The position numbers and the translations under genes are program-made. From positions 207,432-271,431 of the forward strand of contig NZ_JAIERS010000006.1 of assembly GCF_019746665.1 (NCBI RefSeq): 64,000 nucleotides of DNA, in the 5' to 3' direction. Every line of letters starts with the position of its first letter. Positions within the stretch are counted from its first letter, which is position 1. The notes beneath the pieces are model-generated. The model worked only from the letters and a program-made list of their open reading frames with translations. It did not search any database and was not told the origin of the DNA. This document shows positions 8,394 through 17,728 of the stretch, one piece after another. Source of the stretch: Sphingomonas sp. (lineage in GTDB: Bacteria > Pseudomonadota > Alphaproteobacteria > Sphingomonadales > Sphingomonadaceae).

Positions 8394-9283
8394 GGTGCGC
8401 GCCCCAGCACGCGCTCGACCGCGAATCGCGCGGCGAAGGTCGCGAGCAACGCGAACAGCAACGGCAGCGCGAGCAGCGCCAGCCAATCGCGCAATGCGAA
8501 CCGCACCCCGCTCACCAGTTCGGCGCCGAGCCCCGCGATCTCGCCCCCGATCAGCGCGACCAGCACCAGCGCGAGCGCGCTGCCCGCGATGCCGCCATAG
8601 AGCGTCTCAAGCGCGATTTGCCGCTGGAACAGCCGCGCGATCTGGGCGTCGGTCGTCCCCAGCAAATGGAGCATCGCGATCGTCTCGCGGTGCGCGTCGA
8701 GCCCTGCGCGCGCAGCGAGCACCACCACCGTCGCCGCCGCCGCCGCCATCACCAGCACCAGCGTGCCGGCAAGCGCGATCATCGTCCGCATGAAGCGCGC
8801 GACCGGCGACATCCACGCCTCGTAGCGGTCGATCCGGGCGGTGGGGGCGACGCGGTGGATGGCGTCGCTCACTCGGGCGAGCGTGGCGGGGCTGGGACTG
8901 GCGAGCTGGACGTCGATCATCGCCGGGATCGGCAGATCGGGGTCGGCGCCATCGGCCCCCAGCCACGGACGGAGCATCCGCGCAAGCGCGTCGCGATCGA
9001 CCGGCGCCGCGGCGCTCACCCCCGCCGTCGCCCGCACCGCCGCGAGCGCCTGAGCCGCGTGGGCCTCCCGCGCTGCCGGATCGGCCTCGACAATCTGGAC
9101 GGTGAGCTTGCCCGCGAGCTGGCGATCGAGCGTCTCGGCCGCTGCCAGCGCGCCGAGCCCGAAGGCGGCGGCGAGCACCGTCAGGAACAGCATCACCGCC
9201 ATGATCCAGCGCAGCGTCCGCGTCTCGCCGGCGCTGTCGAGCAGCGCGCGATCGGCGGCGGTGGCGATCAGCCGCAGCTTCAT
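8390..9283 (-). CDS. ftsX: Cell division ABC transporter permease FtsX
   Basis: 297-residue permease that partners FtsE at the divisome and relays ATP hydrolysis to periplasmic cell-wall hydrolase activation. The order expected of FtsX is visible: a cytoplasmic N-terminus, TM1 ([23 protein letters not shown]), a large periplasmic loop of about 120 residues, then three TM segments (around [43 protein letters not shown] and [19 protein letters not shown]). The ATG overlaps the ftsE stop by 4 bases and its own stop overlaps the ydcF-like gene. The N-terminal region is divergent from enterobacterial FtsX, as is usual in alphaproteobacteria. Confidence 0.9.
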   Translation of the reverse strand: MKLRLIATAADRALLDSAGETRTLRWIMAVMLFLTVLAAAFGLGALAAAETLDRQLAGKLTVQIVEADPAAREAHAAQALAAVRATAGVSAAAPVDRDALARMLRPWLGADGADPDLPIPAMIDVQLASPSPATLARVSDAIHRVAPTARIDRYEAWMSPVARFMRTMIALAGTLVLVMAAAAATVVVLAARAGLDAHRETIAMLHLLGTTDAQIARLFQRQIALETLYGGIAGSALALVLVALIGGEIAGLGAELVSGVRFALRDWLALLALPLLFALLATFAARFAVERVLGRAP

Positions 9284-9993
9284 GGTTGCGCCTCGGTGCG
9301 CGTCGGCGGGAAGCGCAGCGAGCCGGTGGGATCGAGCAGCCGCCCGCGCTCGAGCCGCATCATATGCGCGCCCTGGATGCGCCCCAACAGCTGGAAATCA
9401 TGCGTCGCGACGACGACAGTGGTGCCGAGCCGGTTGAGACTGTCGAACAGATGCAGCAGCCGCTCGGCCATATCGGGATCGACATTGCCGGTGGGCTCGT
9501 CCGCCACCAGAATGTCGGGCCGGCCGATCACCGCGCGGGCGATCGCGACGCGCTGCTGCTCGCCCCCCGAAAGCGTTGGCGGGCGGGCACTGGCGCGCTC
9601 GGCGAGCCCTACCCAGGCCAGCATCTCGGTCACCGGCGCGGCGATGTCCGCTTCGGGCACGCCGGCGACGCGCAAGGGGAGCGCGATGTTATCGAACGCG
9701 CTCAGATGCGGCAGCAGGCGGAAATCCTGGAACACCACGCCGATCCGCCGGCGGAAGCCCGGCAGGCGCGCGCGTGGCAGCCGCGCCAAATCCTCGTCGA
9801 ACAGCCGGATCGCGCCGCGCGTGGGGCGCTGGGCGAGGTAGAGCAGCTTCAACAGCGAGGTCTTGCCCGCGCCCGAGGCGCCGGTGAGGAAGTAAAAGGC
9901 GCCGCGCGACAAGGTGAAGCTGATGTCGCTCAGCGTCTCCTCGCCGGTGCCATAGCGCAGCCCCACATTTTCGAACTGCACGATATTCGCCAT
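9280..9993 (-). CDS. ftsE: Cell division ATP-binding protein FtsE
   Basis: 237-residue ABC ATPase that drives FtsX. Walker A lies at residues 38-45 (GASGAGKT), the signature LSGGEQQ at 141-147, Walker B ILVADEPT at 161-168, and the switch histidine in VVVATHDF. The start [15 protein letters not shown] at 9993 is preferred; an upstream in-frame ATG would add 16 residues unlike the family. It opens a four-gene operon (ftsE-ftsX-ydcF-plsC) joined by 4-base overlaps, and is divergent from the zinc-ribbon protein gene at 10291. The 297-base gap between them holds the promoters of both genes; I see no RNA gene or clear ORF in it. Confidence 0.95.
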   Translation of the reverse strand: MANIVQFENVGLRYGTGEETLSDISFTLSRGAFYFLTGASGAGKTSLLKLLYLAQRPTRGAIRLFDEDLARLPRARLPGFRRRIGVVFQDFRLLPHLSAFDNIALPLRVAGVPEADIAAPVTEMLAWVGLAERASARPPTLSGGEQQRVAIARAVIGRPDILVADEPTGNVDPDMAERLLHLFDSLNRLGTTVVVATHDFQLLGRIQGAHMMRLERGRLLDPTGSLRFPPTRTEAQP

Positions 9994-10290
9994 GCCGGCG
10001 TCGATAGCCCCTGATGCGCTTGCCTGACGGTGCCATCGCACGCGCGCGCGCCGGGCTCAAGCCGGGCGGACCGATCGCCGGCGGGCGCACCCTGCGCGAC
10101 GGTCAACAGGGCAAGGGGGTGTGATCGCGCGCAACGCCGCCCGACGCGACACACCGTGCCCGCAATCCGCCACGCTGCCCGATGCGGGGGTTCGCCCCGT
10201 GGCGCTCCCGTCTTGCCAGCGCGCGACTCGCGTGCGAAAGTTAAATATTGGGTAACAATGGCGGCTCTACCCGGCAGTGAAGCGCGGTTT

Positions 10291-11019
10291 ATGATCCTGG
10301 AATGCAGCGAGTGCCAAACGCGTTACCTCGTCCCCGATAGTGCGATCGGGCCGGAGGGGCGGACGGTGCGGTGTGCCAATTGCAAGCATAGCTGGTTCCA
10401 GGAAGGCGCGAGCATCGAGGCGTTGACCGCGGGCATTGGCGCGATTGCCGCGCCGCCGCCGTCCGTTCCCGCCCCGTCGCCCACCCCCGCCGCGCGCGTC
10501 GAGGCGGAGCCCGCGCCCGTCGCGGATGCCCCCACGACACCCGATACCGCCGAGTATGACGCGTTCGGCTACCAGCCGCCGTTCCGCCCGCGCCGTAACC
10601 CGGCGCGGCGCTACACCATCGCCGCGGTGGCGACCTCGCTGGTGCTCGTCGGCGGAATCGCGGCACTGAGCGCGACCGGTAGCCAAGGGCTCGCCGCGCA
10701 GCTTGGCCTCGTGACCCCGGCCGCGACCCCGCTGCTGGTGCAGGCAGATCCGATCCGGCGCGAGGCGCAGCGCAATGGCTCGGAGCTGTTCGCGGTGAGC
10801 GGGCGGATCGTGAACCCCTCCAGCCGCCCCCAGCGCGTGCCCGACATTCTCGCCGAGCTGCGCGATTCGCACCGCCGCGTCGTTTTCAGCTGGACGATCG
10901 AGCCCGAGCAGCGGCTGTTGCGTCCGGGCGCCAGCCTGCGCTTCAACAGCGCCCAGCTCGACGTGCCGAGCAATTCGCGCGATCTGCGCTTCAGCTTCGC
11001 GCGCGCCCGGATGAGTTAG
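10291..11019 (+). CDS. MJ0042 zinc-ribbon / DUF3426 membrane protein
   Basis: 242-residue protein of unknown detailed function, very commonly beside ftsEX in sphingomonads. An N-terminal MJ0042-type zinc ribbon has the cysteines at 5, 8, 28 and 31 (CSEC...CANC). A Pro/Ala-rich linker follows, then one transmembrane helix (YTIAAVATSLVLVGGIAALSA) and a C-terminal DUF3426-like beta domain (FAVSGRIVNPSS...VVFSWTIEPEQ...LRPGASLRFNS). The zinc ribbon would face the cytoplasm and the DUF3426 domain the periplasm. The ATG at 10291 starts exactly at the zinc ribbon; longer starts upstream are GC-rich and unconserved-looking. The neighbouring divergent ftsEX operon suggests an envelope or division link, which is inference. 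Confidence 0.85.
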   Translation: MILECSECQTRYLVPDSAIGPEGRTVRCANCKHSWFQEGASIEALTAGIGAIAAPPPSVPAPSPTPAARVEAEPAPVADAPTTPDTAEYDAFGYQPPFRPRRNPARRYTIAAVATSLVLVGGIAALSATGSQGLAAQLGLVTPAATPLLVQADPIRREAQRNGSELFAVSGRIVNPSSRPQRVPDILAELRDSHRRVVFSWTIEPEQRLLRPGASLRFNSAQLDVPSNSRDLRFSFARARMS

Positions 11020-11100
11020 CGCTTGTGCCGTGCCCGGCGCTTTGCTAGGGCGCGCGCCTCTACCGGCTCGGGGGCCTTGCGCCGCCCGAGCAAGGCACGT

Positions 11101-11187
11101 GCGGTCGTGGCGGAACTGGTAGACGCGCAACGTTGAGGTCGTTGTGTCCGAAAGGACGTGGAAGTTCGAGTCTTCTCGACCGCACCA
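11101..11187 (+). tRNA. tRNA-Leu (anticodon GAG)
   Basis: The acceptor stem GCGGTCG (11101-11107) pairs with CGACCGC (11177-11183), followed by A and an encoded CCA. The anticodon stem CAACG/CGTTG (11128-11132 and 11140-11144) encloses the loop TTGAGGT, with the anticodon GAG at 11135-11137. A long variable arm (class II, about 11145-11162) and the T-loop TTCGAGTC fit leucine tRNA. It would read CUC/CUU codons. Confidence 0.96.
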
Positions 11188-11265
11188 GCTTTCGCCGATC
11201 GTGGCAGCAATTATCGTAAACCGACCCGGTTGACGCCTCCGGACACGCGATCCAAGAGCGCCGCC

Positions 11266-12267
11266 ATGCGCTTCTTCTCCGATAACGCCGCCCCCGCCTG
11301 CCCCGAGGTGCTCGCCGCGTTGAACACCGCGAACGTGCTCGACACGGCCTATGACGGTGACCAGTGGAGCCAGCGGTTGGATGGGGTGGTGTCGGCGTTG
11401 TTCGAGACACCGGTGCGCGCGCTCTGGGTCGCCTCCGGCACGGCGGCGAACTGCCTCGCGCTCGCCGCGCTCTGCCCGCCGCACGGGGCGGTGATCTGCC
11501 ACCGCGACGCGCATATCCAGAATGACGAATGCGGCGCGCCTGAATTCTATACGCATGGCGCCAAGCTGCTGCTGGCTGATGGCGCGGGGGCGAAGCTGAC
11601 GCCTGACAGTGTAAAGGCGGTGCTCGCGGCGACCCGCAAGGACGTTCACCAGGTGCAGCCGCACGCGCTGTCGATCACCCAGGCGACCGAATATGGCCGG
11701 GTCTATACCCCCGACGAGGTCGCGGCGCTGGGTGATCTCGCCCGCGCGCATGGCCTGGGGCTGCATATGGACGGCGCGCGCTTTGCCAACGCGGTCGCGC
11801 ACCTCGGCTGCGCGCCGGCGGACATCACCTGGCGCGCGGGGGTCGATGCGCTGTCGTTCGGCTTCATCAAGAATGGCGGGATGATGGCCGAGCTGCTGGT
11901 GTTGTTCCGCCCCGAGCTGGCGGACGCGACGCTCTATCGCCGCAAGCGCGCGGGGTTGCTGGCGTCAAAGGGGCGTTATCTCGCCGCGCAAATCCTGGCG
12001 ATGATCGAGGGCGATGCGTGGCGCCGTAACGCGCGCGCGGCGAACGCGGGCGCGGCGCTGCTCGCCGCGGCGGCGGGTGAGCGACTGGTGCATCCGGTCG
12101 AGGCGAACGAGGTTTTCCTGCGGATGACGCCAGAGGAAGCCGCCCGGCTGCGCGCCGCCGGCTTCGATTTCTATGATTGGGGTCCGGGCGAGGCACGGCT
12201 GGTCGTCTCCTGGCACCAGCGGCGCGAGGACATCGCCCCGCTCGCCGCCGCGATCGCCGCGCTGTGA
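11266..12267 (+). CDS. ltaE: Low-specificity L-threonine aldolase (PLP-dependent)
   Basis: 333-residue fold-type I PLP enzyme that cleaves L-threonine or L-allo-threonine to glycine and acetaldehyde. The start MRFFSDNAAPACPEV is typical of the SDN(N/T)AG-like opening. The cofactor region has ASGTAANCLALAAL, GLHMDGARFANAV holds the aspartate that contacts the pyridine nitrogen, and the Schiff-base lysine is Lys202 in SFGFIKNGG. The ATG at 11266 is chosen because upstream in-frame codons run back into the tRNA. Its stop overlaps the DMT transporter start (GTGA). Other beta-eliminating lyases share this fold, so the exact substrate is moderately certain. Confidence 0.88.
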   Translation: MRFFSDNAAPACPEVLAALNTANVLDTAYDGDQWSQRLDGVVSALFETPVRALWVASGTAANCLALAALCPPHGAVICHRDAHIQNDECGAPEFYTHGAKLLLADGAGAKLTPDSVKAVLAATRKDVHQVQPHALSITQATEYGRVYTPDEVAALGDLARAHGLGLHMDGARFANAVAHLGCAPADITWRAGVDALSFGFIKNGGMMAELLVLFRPELADATLYRRKRAGLLASKGRYLAAQILAMIEGDAWRRNARAANAGAALLAAAAGERLVHPVEANEVFLRMTPEEAARLRAAGFDFYDWGPGEARLVVSWHQRREDIAPLAAAIAAL

Positions 12268-13193
12268 GCGAGGGCGGCGCCCCCGCCGATCGCCCGCAAT
12301 CGACTCGCCTCGCCATCCTCATCCCCTTCGCGCTGGTGACGCTGATCTGGGGATCGACCTGGATCGTGATCCGCGACCAGATCGGCACGGTGCCGCCCAG
12401 CTGGTCGGTGACGTACCGCTTCCTCGTCGCTGGGGTGGCGATGCTCGGCTATGCGATCGCGCGCGGGGAGCGGCCCTGGTTCGATGCGCGCGGCTGGGGC
12501 TTCGCGGGGCTGCTCGGGTTGCTGCAATTCTGCCTCAACTTCAATTTCGTCTACCGGGCGGAGGCGCACATCACCTCGGGCGTGGTCGCGGTGGTGTTCG
12601 CGCTGTTGCTCGTGCCCAACGCGCTGTTCGGGCGGCTATTCCTGGGGCAGCAGCTCGGCCGGCAATTGCTCATCGGCTGCGGCGTGGCGATGGCGGGGGT
12701 GACCCTGTTGTTCGTGCACGAGGCGCGGCGCGATCCGCACGGCATGGGCGAGGCGGCGATGGGCGTCGGGCTGACGCTCGCCGGAGTGCTCGCCGCGTCG
12801 CTCGCTAATATCATGCAGGCGACCCAGGCCGCGCGCGCCTATCCGATGGCCGCGATGCTAGGGGTGGCGATGCTGTTCGGCGCGGCGCTCGACGGCACGA
12901 TCGCCTGGAGCCTTACCGGCGCACCGGCGTTCGAATGGCGCGCGAGCTATGTGCTCGGCATCCTGTATCTGGGGCTGGTCGCCTCGGCCGTCGCCTTCAC
13001 TCTTTATTTCGGCATCTTGCGCGTGATCGGCCCCGCCAAGGCCGCCTATTCGAGCGTGATCGTGCCGGTGATCGCGATGCTCCTCTCGACGCTGTTCGAG
13101 GGCTATCGCTGGTCGGGACTAGCGGCGGCGGGGGCGGTGCTGGCGCTGGCCGGGTTGGTGATCGCGCTCAGGGCACGCAGGCCCAACCGGTAA
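12264..13193 (+). CDS. DMT-superfamily (EamA) transporter
   Basis: 309-residue inner-membrane protein with about ten hydrophobic helices in two EamA repeats. The first begins IPFALVTLIWGSTWIVIRDQ, and the second ends with VIVPVIAMLLSTLFEGYRWSGLAAAGAVLALAG. RhaT/YdcZ/EamA members export amino acids or metabolites. The GTG at 12264 overlaps the threonine aldolase stop, so the two are coupled, and export of an amino acid or its breakdown product is a reasonable guess. The 3' end overlaps the convergent epimerase-like gene by 91 bases, an unusually long antisense overlap. Confidence 0.88.
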   Translation: MSEGGAPADRPQSTRLAILIPFALVTLIWGSTWIVIRDQIGTVPPSWSVTYRFLVAGVAMLGYAIARGERPWFDARGWGFAGLLGLLQFCLNFNFVYRAEAHITSGVVAVVFALLLVPNALFGRLFLGQQLGRQLLIGCGVAMAGVTLLFVHEARRDPHGMGEAAMGVGLTLAGVLAASLANIMQATQAARAYPMAAMLGVAMLFGAALDGTIAWSLTGAPAFEWRASYVLGILYLGLVASAVAFTLYFGILRVIGPAKAAYSSVIVPVIAMLLSTLFEGYRWSGLAAAGAVLALAGLVIALRARRPNR

Positions 13194-13933
13194 TCGGCAT
13201 AGACCGGGCGCCAGCCAAGCATACGCTTGGCCTTGCCGTTCGCGACCCGGCGATTCTCCGCATAAAAGGCGCGCGCCATTGGCGAGAGCCCCGCCGCGTC
13301 CATCGTCTGGAGCGGCAGCACCGGGCGACCGAGCAGGCGGCAGGCAAAGTCGATCACGTCGTTCTGCGCGCAGGGCAGATCGTCGGCGAGGTTATAGGCA
13401 CCCGGCGGCCCCGCGAACCCCGCGAGCACCCCGGCGGCGAGATCGCGCACATGGATGCGGCTGAACACCTGATCGGGCAGGTCGATCCGGTGCGCCGCGC
13501 CCTCGATCACCCGATCGAGCGCGGAGCGGCCGGGGCCATAGATTCCGGGCAGGCGGAACACCCGCGCCCCTCGCGCCAGCCACGCGGCATCGGCGGCGTT
13601 GCGCCCCGGTCGCCGCCCGGTGATGGCAGCGCTCTCATCGACCCAGGCCCCGCCGGCGTCGCCATAAACCCCGGTCGAGGAGAGATAACCGAGCCGCCCG
13701 CCGAGCGCCGTGCCATAGCGGGCAAGCACCGGATCATCCTTTCCCTCGGGCGGGACGCTGCTCAGCACCGCGTCGGCCTCGGCCAACGCGGCGCGCACGG
13801 CGACTTCATCATCGAAGCGCAGCGTGCCTTCGCGCCCGTCGCGGGTCGTGCCGGTTACCGTCCAGCCGCGCGCGCGGGCAGCGGCGGCGATATAGCCCGC
13901 GCTATAGCCCAGCCCGAAAATCAGCAGTTTCAC
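13103..13933 (-). CDS. NAD(P)-dependent epimerase/YeeZ-like SDR protein
   Basis: 276-residue extended-SDR-like protein. The N-terminal Rossmann motif is LLIFGLGYSAGYIA, an atypical GxGYxxxxI variant seen in YeeZ-type proteins. YLSSTGVYGD follows with the catalytic-like Ser/Tyr region, then FRLPGIYGPGRS and FSRIHVRDLA, which are hallmark extended-SDR segments. Substrate and reaction are unknown. The last 20 or so residues (Ala/Ser/Pro-rich) are encoded antisense to the end of the DMT transporter gene. It is divergent from pepN with a short spacer. Confidence 0.82.
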   Translation of the reverse strand: MKLLIFGLGYSAGYIAAAARARGWTVTGTTRDGREGTLRFDDEVAVRAALAEADAVLSSVPPEGKDDPVLARYGTALGGRLGYLSSTGVYGDAGGAWVDESAAITGRRPGRNAADAAWLARGARVFRLPGIYGPGRSALDRVIEGAAHRIDLPDQVFSRIHVRDLAAGVLAGFAGPPGAYNLADDLPCAQNDVIDFACRLLGRPVLPLQTMDAAGLSPMARAFYAENRRVANGKAKRMLGWRPVYADYRLGLRALSAITNPASASTAPAAASPDQR

Positions 13934-13988
13934 CCGCTTCTCCCGAATTATGTTGGCGTGCCCTTGGCGTCGCGCCTATTCCGCGACC

Positions 13989-16571
13989 ATGCTCGACGTT
14001 CAAGCGCAAGCCCAGCCCGCCGTCACCCGCCGCGAGGATTACCGCCCGCCGGCCTGGCGCGTGCCCGAGATCGCGCTCGATTTCGCGCTCGACCCCGCCG
14101 CGACCCGGGTGCGCGCGACGCTGACGGTCGAACGTGGCGCGGGCGGGCCGCTGCGGCTCGATGGCGGCGGGCAGGTGCCGGTGTCGGTGAAGGTGGATGG
14201 CGTCGCCGTCAACGACTGGCGGCTGGAGGACGGCGCGCTCGTGCTCGACCTCGCCGGCGACGCGCATGAGGTGGAAACCGAGTGCGAGATCGCGCCCGAT
14301 CGCAACACCCAGCTGATGGGGCTCTATGCCTCGAACGGGCTGCTCTGCACCCAGTGCGAGGCGGAAGGCTTTCGCCGCATCACCTTCTTCCCCGATCGCC
14401 CCGACATTCTGAGCGTCTATCGGGTGCGGATGAGCGCCGACAAGGCGCGCTTCCCGGTGCTGCTGGCGAATGGCGATCCGGTGGCGAGCGGCGATCTGCC
14501 GGGTGGCCGCCACTGGGCCGAATGGCATGATCCCTACCCCAAGCCCTGCTATCTGTTCGCGCTGGTGGCGGGCGATCTGGTCGCCAATCGCGACACCTTC
14601 GTCACCGCCTCGGGCCGGGAAGTGGCGCTCGGTATCTGGGTGCGCGCGGCCGATCTGGCCAAGACCCAGCACGCGCTCGACGCGCTGAAGATGTCGATGG
14701 CGTGGGACGAGCGCGTCTATGGCCGCGAATATGATCTCGATGTGTTCAACATCGTCGCGGTCGACGATTTCAACTTCGGGGCGATGGAGAACAAGGGCCT
14801 CAACATCTTCAATTCGCGCTACATTCTCGCCGATCCCGACACCGCGACCGATTATGATTATGACGCGATCGCGGCGGTGGTGGCGCATGAATATTTCCAC
14901 AATTGGTCGGGCAACCGCGTCACCTGCCGCGATTGGTTCCAGCTGTCGCTGAAGGAGGGCTTCACCGTCTTTCGCGACCAGAGCTTCTCTGCCGATCTCG
15001 GCTCGGCGGCGGTCAAGCGGATCGAGGATGTGCGGACGCTGCGCGCGGCGCAGTTCCCGGAGGATGCCGGCCCGCTCGCGCACCCGATCCGGCCGGAAAG
15101 CTATATCGAAATCTCGAACTTCTACACCGCGACCGTCTATAACAAGGGCGCCGAGGTGATCCGGATGCTCGCGACGATCCTCGGCCCCGATGCGTTCCGC
15201 GCCGGCACCGATCTTTATTTCGCGCGCTTCGACGGCACCGCCGCCACCTGCGAGGATTTCGTCGCGAGCCTGGAGGAAGCCTCGGGCGTCGACCTCGCCC
15301 AGTTCCGCTTGTGGTATAGCCAGGCCGGCACGCCGCGCGTGACCGCGCGGATCGAGCAGGCCGGTGCGGGCGCGGTGTTGCATTTGGCGCAGAGCTTGCC
15401 GCCGACTCCGGGCCAGCCCGACAAGGCGCCGATGGTACTGCCGCTGCGCGTGCGGCTGTTCGGGGCGCGCAGCGGCGCACCGCTTACCGACGAGCAGCTC
15501 GTGCTGCTCACCGAGCCCAGCCAGCGCCTGGTGTTCGACCATCTCGCCGAGCCGCCCCTGCTCTCGATCAACCGCGGCTTTTCGGCCCCGGTGATCGTCG
15601 AGACCGATCGCAGCCCGGCCGAACTCGCCAAGCTCTCGGCGCATGATGACGATCCTTTCGCCCGCTATGAGGCGATGCAGCAGCTGATGCTCGACACCCT
15701 CGTCGCGAGCGTCCGGCACGGGCGCGGCGAGCATCAGGCGGTGGTCGCGGCGGTGGCGGAAACCCTCGCCAACCCCGCGCTCGATCCGGCCTTCATCGCA
15801 GAGGCGGTGCTGTTGCCGTCCGAGGCGTTCATTGGTGATCAGCTGCCGGTGGTCGATCCCGAGGCGGTGTTCCGCGCCCGCGAGGGGCTGCGCCGCGAGC
15901 TGGGGCGCAGTCTCGAGTCCGCCTGGCGCGCCGCTTTCGCACGGACGAGTGGCGAACGCTTCGCTTACACCCCCGAAGCCAAGGGTCGCCGCCGGCTGCG
16001 CACCGTCTCGCTCAGCTATCTGGCGGCGAGCGGCGCGGAGGATGCGCCCAAGCTCGCCTTCGATCAGTTCCAGCACGCCGACAACATGACCGATCGCCAG
16101 GGCGCGCTCGCCACGCTCGCCCATGGCGACAGTCCGCTGCGTGTGGCCGCGCTCGATATTTTCTACAACCGCTATTCGGACAATCCGCTGGTGCTGGACA
16201 AATGGTTTTCGACCCAGGCGCTGTCGGCGCGCGACGATACGGTGGCGGCGGTGATCGAGCTGGCCCAGCACCGCGACTTCACCCTCGCCAACCCCAATCG
16301 CGCGCGCGCGCTGGTCGGCGCGTTCGGGGTGAACCAGCGGGCTTTCCATGCCGCCGATGGCCGCGGCTATCGCTTCGTTGCCGATCAGCTGATCGCGCTC
16401 GATCGCCTAAACCCGCAGACCGCCGCCAAGCTGCTGCCGCCGCTTGGCCGGTGGAAGCGCTTCACGCCCGATCGCGCCGCGCTGATGCGCGCTGAGCTCG
16501 AGCGTATTCTTGCCGTACCCGGCCTATCGCGCGACAGTTTCGAGCAGGCCTCGAAAAGCCTGCAGGGATAA
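13989..16571 (+). CDS. pepN: Aminopeptidase N (M1 family)
   Basis: 860-residue zinc aminopeptidase that removes N-terminal residues from peptides in the cytoplasm. The exopeptidase motif GAMEN lies near residues 264-268. The zinc site HEYFH lies near 300-304, with the third ligand Glu in KEGFTVFRD downstream. The DUF3458 Ig-like domain and the C-terminal alpha-solenoid (...HRDFTLANPNRARALVGAFG...) follow, as in E. coli PepN (870 aa). The ATG at 13989 is preferred over an upstream alternative that adds 13 residues. It has no signal peptide and appears monocistronic. Confidence 0.95.
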   Translation: MLDVQAQAQPAVTRREDYRPPAWRVPEIALDFALDPAATRVRATLTVERGAGGPLRLDGGGQVPVSVKVDGVAVNDWRLEDGALVLDLAGDAHEVETECEIAPDRNTQLMGLYASNGLLCTQCEAEGFRRITFFPDRPDILSVYRVRMSADKARFPVLLANGDPVASGDLPGGRHWAEWHDPYPKPCYLFALVAGDLVANRDTFVTASGREVALGIWVRAADLAKTQHALDALKMSMAWDERVYGREYDLDVFNIVAVDDFNFGAMENKGLNIFNSRYILADPDTATDYDYDAIAAVVAHEYFHNWSGNRVTCRDWFQLSLKEGFTVFRDQSFSADLGSAAVKRIEDVRTLRAAQFPEDAGPLAHPIRPESYIEISNFYTATVYNKGAEVIRMLATILGPDAFRAGTDLYFARFDGTAATCEDFVASLEEASGVDLAQFRLWYSQAGTPRVTARIEQAGAGAVLHLAQSLPPTPGQPDKAPMVLPLRVRLFGARSGAPLTDEQLVLLTEPSQRLVFDHLAEPPLLSINRGFSAPVIVETDRSPAELAKLSAHDDDPFARYEAMQQLMLDTLVASVRHGRGEHQAVVAAVAETLANPALDPAFIAEAVLLPSEAFIGDQLPVVDPEAVFRAREGLRRELGRSLESAWRAAFARTSGERFAYTPEAKGRRRLRTVSLSYLAASGAEDAPKLAFDQFQHADNMTDRQGALATLAHGDSPLRVAALDIFYNRYSDNPLVLDKWFSTQALSARDDTVAAVIELAQHRDFTLANPNRARALVGAFGVNQRAFHAADGRGYRFVADQLIALDRLNPQTAAKLLPPLGRWKRFTPDRAALMRAELERILAVPGLSRDSFEQASKSLQG

Positions 16572-16633
16572 ACGCGAATTGACGGCGTTCTGGTCGCACC
16601 TCACGGAGCGCGCCGTGCTGATCGAGAGCAATC

Positions 16634-17635
16634 ATGGTGCATGAAGGCTCGATGGCGATGTGGCGGCATCGCCCCGTCCTGGGTTATGGCCTGGCGGTGG
16701 CGTTGGCGGGGGGCGCGGCTATCGTGCGACTTGGCGCCGATGCGATGCTCCCTGCGGGCTTTCCCTATCTCACTTTCTTTCCCGCGGTCGTTGTCACCGC
16801 CTTTGTCGCGGGGGCCGGGCCAGGCATCCTGGCCGGACTGATCAGCTTCGTCGCGGCGTGGTATTTCTTCGTGCCGCCGGTGCACAGCTTTGCGATCAAC
16901 GCCGGCGTGCTCACCGCGCAGGGATTTTTCCTGTTCGTCGTCGCGGTGGACATCGCGCTGATCGAGGCGATGCACCGCGCCTATGATCGGTTGAATGGCG
17001 CGCGCGACGAGATGGCGGGGCTTTATGATCAGCAGCGGATGCTGTTCCGCGAGCTGCAGCACCGGGTGGCGAACAACCTCGCCTTCATCGCCTCGATCCT
17101 GCATTTCCAGAAGCGCCAGATCGCCGCCACGCCCGCGCGGGCCGCCCAGGCGCTCGACGAAGCGCAGGCGCGACTGACGCTGATGGGGCAGGTCCACCGC
17201 CGGCTCTATGATCCCGCCGCGCTCGATCGTCCGTTGAGCGACCATTTCGAGGCGCTCTGCAACGACGTGATCGCCGCCTCCGATCGTCCCGACATCGCCT
17301 GCCAGGTGGAAGTGGCCGTGCCGCCGCTCGATCTGACGCGGTTGATCGCGCTGTCGCTGTTCGTCAGCGAAACCGTGACCAACAGCCTCAAGCACGCCTT
17401 CGCCGATCGCGCTCAAGGGCGCATCGCGCTGCGTCTGGTCGAGGCCGGAGACCGGCTGGTGCTGGAGGTGCGCGACGACGGCCGCGGCCTGCCGCCCGGG
17501 CACGACGCGGCGACGGCGAGCGGGCTCGGCACCCGCATTACCCGGGCGCTCGCCGATCAGCTACGCGGCACGATCGAGACGATCAGCCCGCCGGACGGCG
17601 GAACCCTGATCCGATTACGCTTCGCGCAACCCTGA
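16634..17635 (+). CDS. Membrane sensor histidine kinase (DUF4118 + HisKA_2/HWE-type)
   Basis: 333-residue kinase. Residues about 15-115 form a DUF4118 four-helix membrane module as in KdpD (YLTFFPAVVVTAF, GPGILAGLISFVAAWYFFVPP). The dimerisation/phosphoacceptor box FRELQHRVANNLAFIASIL has His143, typical of the HisKA_2 group that often lacks a cognate DNA-binding regulator. The HATPase domain follows (ETVTNSLKHAF, DDGRGLPPG, GLGTRITRALADQL). No response regulator is adjacent, so this is an orphan kinase, possibly feeding the general stress response or another distal regulator as HWE/HisKA_2 kinases often do in alphaproteobacteria. That link is inference. Confidence 0.88.
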   Translation: MVHEGSMAMWRHRPVLGYGLAVALAGGAAIVRLGADAMLPAGFPYLTFFPAVVVTAFVAGAGPGILAGLISFVAAWYFFVPPVHSFAINAGVLTAQGFFLFVVAVDIALIEAMHRAYDRLNGARDEMAGLYDQQRMLFRELQHRVANNLAFIASILHFQKRQIAATPARAAQALDEAQARLTLMGQVHRRLYDPAALDRPLSDHFEALCNDVIAASDRPDIACQVEVAVPPLDLTRLIALSLFVSETVTNSLKHAFADRAQGRIALRLVEAGDRLVLEVRDDGRGLPPGHDAATASGLGTRITRALADQLRGTIETISPPDGGTLIRLRFAQP

Positions 17636-17728
17636 GCAGCAGGCCCCCCGCAAGGGTTATCCGCGATCTGGACGGTGCGCGTCGGTCGAACGAGCCTGTG
17701 TCGCTACCGCAGCCGATGCGAAAGCCAA

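Noticed and set aside
11101..11187. tRNA-Leu as an island integration site
   Set aside because: The next genes are ordinary chromosomal ones in overlapping order, with no integrase and no repeated tRNA 3' end nearby.
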